Part shown: positions 36,835 through 48,084 of the stretch, one piece after another | Numbering within the stretch: position 1 is the stretch's first letter | Layout of the letters: each line of letters begins with the position of its first letter | Assembly: GCA_037074765.1 (NCBI GenBank) | Contig: JBAMDO010000014.1 | Location: 370,783 to 434,782, forward strand | Length of the DNA stretch: 64,000 nucleotides | From: Mansonella perstans | Taxonomy: Eukaryota > Nematoda > Chromadorea > Rhabditida > Onchocercidae | Reading direction: 5' to 3' | Made by a program: the position numbers and the translations under genes | Notes under the pieces: generated by a model | What the model saw: only the letters and a program-made list of their open reading frames with translations | What the model was told of the DNA's origin: nothing | Database searches by the model: none

Positions 36835-39800
36835 TCAATTATTGGATGCACCACGTGGGATATCTGTTGGACCACCTGAAATAGAAAAACATCAATGATG
36901 AGCAGTATTATTAATAACTGATTTAATTTAATTTAAAATATTTCTAAAGTGTAACAATAATTTAACTACAACATAATTTAATTTGATTAAAAATAGTGAT
37001 TTAATTAAGGATTGATTTCATTTCAGTATTCTATCACAAAACACTCATTTTTATATATTCTACGATCACTGAATCATTATGATAATACAAAAATGCTTAC
37101 CTGGATTCATTTGTTCATTTGCCGAATTTGGCTGAAATTTCAAAATTTAAGAGTGAAAAAAATCTTTTAAAACAATGATTAAATGTTAAATAAAGTATGT
37201 AAAATTTTTTGGCCTTTCTTTTTGATTTTGTTGAAATTTCAGCATTAACATTATCAATGCTATATCGATTTATTTGAGATTTTATTAAGCATAAATATTC
37301 AGAATGTGATTACTGAATTGAAAAAAAATCAATTAATAATTTCTTTTTTTTTTGTCACTGCGCATTTTTATTGTAGCAGTCTTAAAACATCTTGCAATTT
37401 GCAATTTGTTAATAACTGCAGCAAAAATTTAATTCAAATACTAATGAATTATTAATTGAATGTATGATTTTTTTTTGTTACAAACTGTAACTGTTCTGAA
37501 TCAATAAGTTATAATGAAATTACTGAATAAATCAATAAATGATAATGAAAGAAGATAACTAAGTGATAATGAAATCAATCGATAAATCAATAAATGGTAG
37601 TGGAAAATAATCATTAAGTGATAATGAAGTAACTGGGTAAATCAATAAATGGTAATGAAAGAAGATCACTAAGTGATAATGAAATCACTGGATAAATCAA
37701 TAAATGATAACGAAAATGATAAAACTTCTAATATAAATTATTTTTTTACGGTTTCTTCAGAACTTGTCAATAAATAAATAGCAAATGTAATAAAAAAATT
37801 TAAAAAAAGTGCCAAATCTAAAAAAACGAAGATATTTAAAATCGATGATGCTGATGAATTAATTAATTCAACAATTTCAATCTCATATAACATTTTAATT
37901 TCAATGCAATGCAATTAATTCATCGCTATTATAAATTTTGGAATAATAATACAATCAGTTTTAATTAGATATTTACTTGTTAGGGAAAAAAAACCCAGAT
38001 TTTGAACTAATTTCACCTTTAAATACTTTAAAATGCTAAAAAAAAAAAGCAATTATTAAAAGAAATACTTAATTACTAAAAAACAATTGCGAAAAAATTA
38101 AGTTATTTAAAGAGAGCGAAATGAATAATAATAATAAAATGACGAATTTTAAATTATTAAAAAGTGGACAATATGAATGTGACGAACATTTGTTGTAGCT
38201 GATTGTGTACCAGAATTTGAAATAATTTTTCCAATTGCTACATTCGCATATTCTTTTGTAGTTTCTGCTGAAAAAAGATTAAATTTCTTTTGAAAAAAAA
38301 AAATCCCACATTATTATATTGTAAGTTAAGTTTTCCTTTTTTTTTTTCATTTCCAATAAAATTATTTAAAATTTTAAGCAACATTTTAAATAAAAAATTT
38401 TGCACGCATTTTTGTAAAAAAGAAAATAAATAAAAAAAGTGTTCAATTTTTTTCCTTCCTTTCTTACTATAATTGGTAATACAGTAATGATAATAATTTA
38501 ATAGTAATGCTGAAAAAAATATATTTATGAAAAATTTTATGTAAAATTAATCTCTAAGTTAGGGCAAAAATAAGTATGTCATTACATGATGTATTACTAA
38601 TAAATATATCAATTACATGGCATATTTTATTGCTGAAAAAATATGATAGCTATGAAAAATCAATTTTTAGATGTGCATTATTTGCTTGCATATTAAATAA
38701 GCTAAAATCATTTTGATAACCTAATGCAACTTATTATAACTATTTTAATTGAATGATAATTAATAATCTGAATTAGGTATAAAATAAATTAAAATGAAAT
38801 ATAATAATAGTTCATATACAGATTGTTGCTATATTAACTGTATTAATAATGAATGATTGCAAATTATTACAGTAATCTTTAAATCATTATCTTAAAAAAA
38901 AAAATTTGATATATTATAATGTAAAATACAGCAACATCATCTAATTTTAGTATCGTATATTTAATGTATCGAAGATGCCATACTGCAGTAATCTACCGTA
39001 ATCAGCGTTATAATCTTTTATTTATAAATTTATTCTAAAATAAATGCTTATTTTTTTAACTAGCTATACAGTTAGCTATACAATTTAATAATTATTACTT
39101 TCATACAAACAAAAAAAAACAAAAACAAAAAAGGAAAAATGCTAACCAGCTGTCTGAACCACTTCTTTCGTCTTATTGAATAATGATTCGAGAGCATTTT
39201 TCTGTAAATTAAATTTTTACAACAGAAATTTAATTGAAATAACTATCATCAATTAAATTAAGATGGTAAAAATTTTGAAATAAAATATAATAATTAATAG
39301 GAATAAAATATATATTATTCAGCTGTAGCAAATGTTATTAAAATTTGGTTTAATTTATGCAATTTTCTTTTTTTTCTAATTTACCGAAAAAACATTCTTT
39401 TTCAATCAGTTTTTTTGAATTATTAATAAAATTATTATAATCGTAGACAAAAGAAAAATGATACTGAATTAATTAATAATAATTAACAACATTTTTCTTT
39501 TTTTTAATAAAGAAAGAGCCGAAAAGCTGATGAATAAATAAACAGTTCAAAACAGGCTTATAAAATAACAATATGAGAAAAAAACCAAGCAATTAATTAG
39601 TTAACAGAAGCACTAAACAAAATGGTGAAAACAAGATTGAAAATTAATTTAAAAACATTTCAAGGATAGAAAGAGGAGCGATAATGAAATGATAATTTAA
39701 AGTTTTGGAAAAAAAATTTGTTATAAGTGAGAAAAGAGTGGATGTTTTTAAAATAAATTCAAAATGGGCTTAAATTATAAATTTTTCATATTTTTGAAAT

Positions 39801-41976
39801 TTTATATTTTAAATATTGTTTATATGAACAATTAAACTCGCAATTCTTCATTGACTTTTACTAATTTAATTTATTACATTTCCTTTTTCTTCCTTTTCAA
39901 TTCATACAACCAGACATTGTTCAGTCGCTTCAGCAAACTTTTTAAATTTCATTTTAAGATTTCTTAATAAACAACATTTATTTGCTAATTGTATTGTATT
40001 AGTGATAAATATATGTCGTACTTTAAAATATCATAAAATTAATTTCGCAAAAATTTGGATGATAAATGAGCCATAAATGCTGAAATGTTTATTTCATTAT
40101 AAAATTCAGAAAACTTTTGTCTAAATAACAAGTTAACCTTTTCAAAGTAATAAAAAAAAATAATTTGAAATTATCAATTATTCCACTGATTTTTTCGTTC
40201 TCAACAACTAAGCTTTGAAATACTTCTGGTCTATGAATTTTGTCGAAAATGCCATGCCAAGAATTTGTCTTCTTACCCCATCTTTTCTTTTCTTTTCTCA
40301 ACTTTAAATACCTTTTTCAAAAAAAAAAAAAAAAAAAAAAAACAAAACAAAATAAATAAAATGAGATTTGAAAGTTCAATTCTAACAACTTAAAAGCGCT
40401 TCTTTTTTTTGTTTGTGTTTTAAAGTATTTTTCCAATATTGTCTTGTGCTTTAGCTACACATTGGATTAATTTAATCAAAAATTAATCTGCTATAATTAA
40501 GTAATAAGGTGTAAATAATTTATACAAATTATATTAATGACGAAGAAAGCAGTTCTGCTTAAAATTACACAAATAATTAATTTAATTAGTTAAATATTAT
40601 AAATTTATTGATTGCTTAGAGCAAATACTCAAATAATACAAAATTTGCTACATAAATGTTGTTTGGCAAATTTTTAAATTAAACAAATTATTTGCATTAA
40701 AGATCAATTTCTTTTCAAATCATTTTGTTCTGTACCATTTGTGTATTGAATAAAATTGTTAATGGAAAAAAATTTCTAATGATTAATTTAAATGTACTGA
40801 AGGTAAGAATAAACAAAATAAAAAAGTTGAATTTGTTCGATATTATTTTAAATTAACGGAATGTTTTTCGGAGAAATAATTTGATATTTTGCAGTAGAAA
40901 GATAAAATGAATTAGAAATATTTGAAAGTGAAATAGTGTAGATAAATGTATTACAAACGATGAAAATATTTGACTACAAGCATTCCAATTAATTAATTAT
41001 TGATTAATGATTAATAATTAATGATAAATTGGCATTTTTTTTCAAAGTTATAAATTAATTAGAAATATGCGAAATTCTTTCATTTTTTTCAAGGCTAAAA
41101 TTAATTAAAATAATGTAAATAAAAAGAAAAATTATCAAATAAATACAGGAGAATAGATCTGTTCATACTTTTGAAATCTTCATTTATGTTATCGTATTAT
41201 TTACATTAGATTACTGTATTTGAAAATTGTAAATTTAGAAAAATTTGGGTAAAAATTTCAAGCACCACAGTATACAAACTTCCTTTACTCTTTTGTAAAT
41301 TACAAAAGGCAACAATATCTTTGTCAATTTTGTGTTCAATTTTTATTGGAATACTACAGTTGAACATTAATGATAATGGAATAGTAACAAAAAACAGCTA
41401 CAGTAATTCCTAGCTGTAAATAGCGGAATAAATAGACCTGAAATAATTCTACCAATGTATGTAAGATAAATGAGCCTGCAAATAGTTATGGTTCAATTGC
41501 ATGTGCTGTTGTTATGTCGGCAATATGAAATGATCCAGGTGATGTAAAAGTACAATGAATTCATCACAAAAGAAATGTTAAATTACCCATTTCATAGTTA
41601 AGTAGAATTTAAATGAAAAAGAAATGGAAATGAAGAGAAATGAATGATTGATTGTACATGTAGGCAAATGTTTTCATACATTTCGGAATACAATTAGTTA
41701 ATCAATCAATTAAAAATATTTGATTGCAATATGAAAACGATATTAGTTTTTTTTTTTTTTTTTTTTTTTTTTTGGCCAATTCAGGATATTTATTTACCGT
41801 AATTTACCGTAAATATGATATATATTATATTAATGTAGAGATGATATAGATGTATATTATTTCTTCTTTGGCTAGAAGTATTCCTATTACTGGAATATTT
41901 CCTGTTGTAGCAAAATTTAATAATACTACAACAATATTGATAAATGACATACCGCAGCATCAGCACTACCAGCCAT
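36835..41976 (-). CDS. Small 76-residue protein with three 11-residue synuclein/LEA-like repeats
   Basis: Exons: 41976-41953, 39201-39147, 38267-38188, 37131-37101, 36875-36835. All phases close to give 76 residues ending GASNN. Residues 7-39 form three tandem 11-residue units with Lys at the same place (Lys9, Lys20, Lys31), the second and third containing KTKE and TTKE. This is the spacing of synuclein, group 3 LEA and exchangeable apolipoprotein helices, so a membrane- or lipid-surface-binding amphipathic helix is likely. The tail (about 40-76) is polar, rich in Ser, Asn, Gly and Pro, and probably disordered. There is no signal peptide or membrane span. I cannot name the gene, and the likeness to synuclein may be convergent. 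The donor after exon 3 (AAT|GTTCGT) is weak, so an extra small exon before 37131 is possible. Intron 1 is about 2.75 kb. Confidence 0.7.
37530..37715. repeat. 55-bp tandem repeat in an intron, about 3.4 copies
   Basis: Units beginning AATCAATAAATG recur at 55-bp spacing with modest divergence, preceded by a partial copy. They lie in intron 3 of the 76-residue protein gene. Confidence 0.85.
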
Positions 41977-43138
41977 TGGATATGATTGTTTGATATTTGT
42001 TACTATTGACGGGAAGAAGGAATGATGAAGATAAAGAAGCAAAAAAGAAAGCACTCCTAGAATCGGCTTGGCTCAATACGAATTTATATGCTTCAAAAAC
42101 ACTATTAGACAGCTAGCAGAAATGGGAAATATGTTTTTGCCTTTTTTAGGCCTTAGCTATTTGATTCAACCTTTATTCTCTTTCTCTCCCTCCTCATGCA
42201 AACATATATTTCATATAACTATGGCATGATTTTAAGACCTATTTGAAAATATACTGCAAAAAGCACTAAAGCAGAATGTAGTCAGCCATTCTTGCCTAGG
42301 CCATGCATACATTTCTTTTTTAGCATATGTAATTAATCATCGATTTTCATGTCAACCAATAGGCCTTACTTTCCTTTCACCTAAAGTTCCCAACCATCCC
42401 TTGCTCCATGCTTCTTCTTCTTCTTCTTCTAATCCCTCTATCTTCTAACTCTTATTCAATGTATCGAATAGTAACTTTGTTATAAAATTCACACAAATTT
42501 CCCTTCACATTTTACTCTTTTTTTCTTTCTTAATTTATCCCAATCATACTACACAAATTACCTTTTGTTTTAAATGAGTAAAAGTAATTGGATAAATTAC
42601 TGAACACTTCATATTTAATAATTATTGCATGGTTACTTTGAAGAAGTAATGAAAATTGCAAATCCTTAGTTTAAATGATCCAATCATATTCAGATCTTTT
42701 AAGCATGTAACAATTAATTATTATTCCCTATTTGCTTCCTGAGATTTACCAATAATGAAAATCAATTCATTAAGCACTTTAATAATGTAAATACACGATC
42801 TGGAATCTATCAAACATAAGCTGCGAAAAAAACATAATAAAATTCTGGATAATGTAATAAAATTCTTGGAACGTGATCATACAAAGAGACAAAATTAACA
42901 AGCATCATAATATCTTTGTGTGCACAATAAGGAATAAATAAAACTTTGAATCAAAAAAAAAAAAAAAAAAAGAACATTAATACACTGTTTGCTAAGAACA
43001 TCATAAACATCAATAATAATAAATGCAGACAAATTTTCAAACGAATTGCAAATAACAGTTCACATTTGATATATTTCAAAATTTAACTTTTATTATGAAA
43101 GATTGCTTGCAACATTTCCAAACGAATTGCAAATAATT
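41977..43138. other. Intergenic region upstream of the 76-residue protein gene
   Basis: About 1.2 kb between two minus-strand genes. It contains a CTT run near 42410-42430 and poly-A (42954-42971). No exon seen. It should hold the ATF4 3' UTR and the promoter of the downstream gene. Confidence 0.6.
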
Positions 43139-44952
43139 TCAGAAACTCTTCGTGAGTTTCATCAAATCTCTTAAGTAAAAAACTTCTTTTTCCAGCCAGT
43201 TCATTTCCGTCTTCAGTTCTATGTTGCGCAATTCAAGCACATGCAGCTCCTGTTTCATCTGTTTCACTTCTTCACGACGCTTACCTGTAAAAAAAAAAAA
43301 AAAAGAAATTACCCAAACGGATACATCGGTGAGCAGCCGTTGTATAATTAACGTTAGACGATATCTAAAGCCATTTCAATCAATATTTTAAAAAATGCCC
43401 TTTTAAATGGCCTAAAAATTTTGACGTTAAAAAAAATAAATGGAAAACAAATATATTCTTTTATAAAAAATTATGAATTCAATAACAGTGGGATGTATAA
43501 CATCTATGCCTACCTCTGTATCGAATCGCTGCACAACGATTTTGTTCCCGTTTGCGCTCATTGCTACCATCAAAACAGGTCCTGCTCATTGCAAACTTTT
43601 GACTGTGATTTGAGGGCGGAACGATACTGCTTCTCTGGTGAATATTGTCATGCACAATTTTTATAGCTTTTAAAGGCATTGTCTAAAAATCAAACATTCT
43701 TTTCATTTTTCTCAATATAGCTGTTCTTTGTCTACAAACCCAAATAAATGCAATTGTCAAAATATCATTCCATTTATTTGACGGTACATAAAACATCATA
43801 AAATACTTTTCGAAATATTAGCAGGAAAACTACTGGAGGTACTAATGAGCGAAGTAAGGAGAGTGCAGCATCAACCCGATTCTCTACCAGATATTAGCAA
43901 ATCACATATTTATATTATTATTAACAATAAACATTGCACTCTAAAAATCCTTTAGAGCCAGTAAAAATGTAGATCAAATTTCTGCAGTTCTTGTTTTAAT
44001 TAAATATAATATTCTTGACGTATTAAAAAAATCACTTAAAATGAGAAAAAAATTTAATCTGTTTTACCTTATCGTTATCTAACGCCAAACTTTCAGTAGT
44101 TTTTTGTGCTATGTTTGCTTCTCGAACGGGGGAAATATTTGCATTAGCAGCAGTACAGATGTCAACTGGCGTCATCGAAACATTGTCCGGAACTATCAGC
44201 TGTTGTGTAACACATTTCTGAACAATTTACAGTACAATTTAGACATAAAATTTGCGATATGGAAAAATTTCGAATCGGCAAGATTTTTTTTTTATGGAGA
44301 GAATTTTATTGTAGGAAAAAATGACATATTCAGAAGAATAAAAAACATATATAAAAAACGTTCAGTAGGAAATAACTACTGAAAACTTACACTGGCCCAA
44401 ATTTCATTATTACTGTTCATTTCTTTGGGCGTTAGCACAACAGCTGCATGATTCTCTTTTGCTTGCGATGTTGTAACAATTGTCATACCGGTACTTTTTA
44501 TGTTAAAATCATCTTTTGAATCTAAAGTGCTAATCCCATAAGCATTCATGAATTCATTCAGCCACGAAATATCACCACCATCACAATAACTCGCTTTGTC
44601 ATTTTCATCATCTAAATTGCATAAGAATTGTCCTTCGTCATTTCGCACTGATGCGAAAGTCGTCCGCTGCAGAACATCGTCTAACTCTTCGCTCGACAAA
44701 TATCCTGTTGAAAGTTTGGAACTGTTGCTTGAGAGCCTAAAAGCAGAACTTAGAAGCGTTTTAAATGATGAAAAAGAATTAAAACACTATGGAAAACTGC
44801 CAATCACTGAGTTCCGGAAACCAGAGAAGATACCTAGAAATAGCTTTGGAAGTACTATTATCATCGCAGCCTACAATAAAATCAGACAGTAAGTTGTCAG
44901 CTTCTAGAGAAGAGATGCTCCAGTAAGGTACTACGCAAAATTGATCGTCCAT
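43139..44952 (-). CDS. atf-4: ATF4-type bZIP transcription factor
   Basis: Exons: 44952-44834, 44736-44391, 44217-44068, 43682-43514, 43284-43139, giving 309 residues with closed phases. The bZIP is at the extreme C-terminus: basic region KREQNRCAAIRYRGKRR (N-x7-R present: NRCAAIRYR), then a zipper with Met-Leu-Leu-Leu-Leu at successive d positions and an Asn at a central a position, ending LRDLMKLTKSF. This matches ATF4 (basic region EQNKTAATRYRQKKR in vertebrates) better than other bZIPs. The N-terminal two thirds is acidic and Ser/Asn-rich, as expected for an activation region. ATF4 is the effector of the integrated stress response (amino-acid, redox and ER stress). The ATG lies 9 nt behind a TTTCAG acceptor (exon start 44961), and further upstream exons carry uORFs (listed separately). 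One intron splits the basic region. Confidence 0.92.
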
Positions 44953-45365
44953 TACCGCTACCTGAAAGAAAAGATTACCAATTACATATAAAGAGGAAAT
45001 TTTTGAAATATTTTTTGAAATAAAAACATTAATTTGTTCAAAACAAAGTACAATTAATAAATTTAACTATATGAATTCAACAAAATCTAATGCAACTAAT
45101 AGCTAGCATCGAATGTCTATAACGTGACCATATTCGAAATAGAATTCATAATTCATACTCATCAAAATAAAAAGTTTAATCGTTTGAGCAGCATTCATTA
45201 AATTTGCTACATAATTTTAGGTAGTATAAAAGTTTTGTTTTGTTTTTTTTTTTTTTTTTTAAATTAAACATATCACATACTTGATGCATTTTTTTGTTTG
45301 CAAAAATATTTCGAGAGAGTTGTACATGCAAAAGTGAATAAATCGAAGAGATTTAAGAGAGCCAT
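44897..45365 (-). promoter_or_regulatory. Candidate inhibitory uORF overlapping the ATF4 start codon
   Basis: A candidate 5' exon (45372-45281; acceptor TTTTAG, donor CAA|GTATGT) contains ATG at 45365 in a good context (CAACATGG), opening a frame of 28 codons plus one base. Spliced to the acceptor at 44961 it continues for 21 more codons and stops at TGA 44899-44897, for a 49-residue uORF. It reads through the ATF4 ATG (44952) in a different frame and overlaps the ATF4 coding sequence by 56 nt. This mirrors mammalian ATF4 uORF2, which overlaps the main start out of frame and blocks it in unstressed cells. The splice is inferred; trans-splicing directly to 44961 would remove the uORF. Confidence 0.6.
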
Positions 45366-45731
45366 GTTGAACCTAAAATAAATAAGAATAAATACTGTCA
45401 TAAATTATAATCATTAACAATTTTAACAAACAGAAAGAATCTAATCATATATAACTGTTGACCAATCCTATTTAATTTACTCCATCTTTGAAATTAGTGC
45501 CTAAATTAGATGGATATCACAATATATCTTGTTTGCTTTCCTTTTACCCATAATACCTAAATAAGTAAAAACAGTAAAACTACTTTAATGCTCCTTTATA
45601 TTCATAAAATGCCTAAGTATCTAACATATACTGCTACCTTTAGACGTAAATAAGCAATAGATTATTAAGGTTGAAAATATAAATGAAAACTAACCGGCTT
45701 GTTTGCTTTGTTCTCACACAGTTGCGAGTAA

Positions 45732-45753
45732 CTATTTAAGCATAGGAATTCAT
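45732..45753 (-). promoter_or_regulatory. Candidate short uORFs upstream of ATF4
   Basis: In a candidate first exon (donor CCG|GTTAGT at 45695/45694) two tiny ORFs overlap: ATG at 45753 (five codons, then TAA at 45738-45736) and ATG at 45743 (Met-Leu-Lys, then TAG at 45734-45732). Short 5'-proximal uORFs permitting re-initiation precede the long uORF in vertebrate ATF4. Exon status is inferred from the donor and position only. Confidence 0.45.
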
Positions 45754-46277
45754 CCTGCTGCGTAATAAATTATCGTAATTTAACTTAAAATTAAAATTAT
45801 GTATCGTGTATAAAGTTAAAAGCTATACGTGTAATTCTATATACGTAAAGTATAATTTATTCACTACTACATACATATTCCAGCACAATAAACACACATA
45901 GGATGTGTATTTTAAATAATACTAAATTTTTACTTAAATTTTTAACTTTAATATTTACTTAAAAAAACTTCGTCGGTTAAAAGTTTTTAATTTACATTGT
46001 CGTATGCAACAGTAATTCACGTTTGCCCGCATCTACAAACCAAACACGTACAGCTATCACGTTAAGTACACTCACGTTTTATCATTTACACTAAAAACAC
46101 TTGACACCGATTCAACGCTCTAAATGTTCAGTTTTTGATACAGACAGCTCTATCCTAACCATTCCATCCATCCGCCATAACATTCTCCATTGCACAACTG
46201 TTTACGGAAATACACCCTATTACGCACCATCATATGCGTATATACATACAATACCACCCATATAGACATGTATACAG

Positions 46278-46350
46278 ATACACACACACAGACATACACA
46301 GACACACACACACACAGACATACACAGACACATACATACACACATACACA
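46278..46350. repeat. CA-rich microsatellite
   Basis: ACACACACAGACATACACAGACAC-type alternation. The Cys/Val-rich minus-strand frame across it is a repeat by-product. Confidence 0.9.
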
Positions 46351-46509
46351 TACCATGCAGACATAAGCAAGTAAGCGAACCCAATTTCGACCCGCCACCT
46401 TTAACTTTAAGTGATTGATGAGGGCACACATCGATATGTAATTAATGAGGACGACTGATGAAATTACACCAGTTAACATATCCGTCAATTACAGTTTTTA
46501 TAAAATCAA

Positions 46510-46975
46510 TTTGAAAGTTTAATTTTCAAATTATCCATCAATGAAAGTTTTAATTTTCACGTTGTCCTCCAATGAAAGTTTTAATTTTCACGTTGTCCTC
46601 CAATGAAAGTTTTAATTTTCACATTGTCCTCCAATGAAAGTTTTAATTTTCACGTTGTCCTCCAATGAAAGTTTTAATTTTCACATTATCCGCTAATGAA
46701 AGTTTTAATTTTCATGTTGTCTTCCAATGAAAGTTTTAATTTTCCCATTGTCCATCAATGAAAGTTTTAATTTTCACGTTGTCCATCAATGAAAGTTTTA
46801 ATTTTCACGTTGTCCTCCAATGAAAGTTTTAATTTTCACATTATCCGCTAATGAAAGTTTTAATTTTCATGTTGTCTTCCGATGAAAGTTCTAGTTTTCA
46901 CGTTGTCCTAAAATAAGAGTTTTAATTTTCACGTCGTCCACCAATTGGAAGTTTCAACTTTCACGTTCGAAATTG
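46510..46975. repeat. Second 31-bp minisatellite, about 15 copies
   Basis: The unit carries AATGAAAGTTTTAATTTTCA and CGTTGTCCTCC; period 31 bp. Variant tails (CACATTATCCGCTAAT, CATGTTGTCTTCC, CCCATTGTCCATC) appear in a fixed order twice, so block duplication has occurred. The right end decays (46905-46975). Unrelated in sequence to the minisatellite at 33808. Confidence 0.95.
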
Positions 46976-48046
46976 GTGAAAGTCAGTAGTAGTAGTATTA
47001 ATTCATCATTTTGAAACAGAAATTGCACTACGACTCAACTGATTTCTATTTCTATCGTTGTAACAATACGCTATTTTCCTTGTCGTCTTTTTCTCTTCTT
47101 CCTCCTTCATTTTTCTTATGATTTCCGTTTAATTCTCAAATTAAATTTTAAAATAATTAGCAAATTGGATTGAAATCTTTCCCTTTCACAGTTGCATTTA
47201 TTTATATTTCACTTAGCTCTGACTTATCAAAATATCAACCACTGCCTTTCTTTCTTTTATTTTCTTTTAAATTTATTCATTCGTACATTTCACATTTTTC
47301 ATATGATTTCTAATTTGTTCAAATACACTGTGTAATTATTAAATTTTTAGAAAAAATAAATACTTTATGCTGTGTTAGATTATCAATTTTTATTTTTAGT
47401 ATATATCAGATAGCATCATTGTTGTTTGTCAGTTCTTATCACTGAAGAAAATTTATTACACCCTACAAAGCACTGTTGTTGTTTATTAGTTCTCATATTA
47501 CTTAAGAAAATTAGTAGGAATAATATCGATATGAATTTTTATAATTCATTAGAATTATTGATAAATTGATTAGAATTGCCGATATTTTTAGCTTTTGTTA
47601 TTTTGTTAAAATTAAATTAAAAACTTAAAAAGAATTTACTTGCAGGAATAAGGAATATGAATGATTCGAAATATCATTTGCTGATGAGACAACAGAAATG
47701 AGTGGAACAGTGGAACAGTGGAATATTTTACCTAATTAGAGAGTAGGTTAGTATTTAATTCATATTCATAGGTTACCGTATAACTCTTCAGGACTTTTCA
47801 GATCATTTTTCCTTAAATTTTATTTATTGCTTATTTCATCTTTGTCTTTTCTATCCTATCTTCTACTTCTAGTAAACTGTTTCTATCTTACTGAGTGGAA
47901 TCATTTGGTGAGAAAAATCATTTCACCTGAAATAAATTAACACTAATAGTGATTCTTTGAACACGCTTATATAATCTATACGATCAACCTTTCTTTCGAG
48001 TATTTGTACTATTTCGCATGATTTTTTGCTTACGTCTTATATTCGC

Positions 48047-48084
<38 letters not shown>

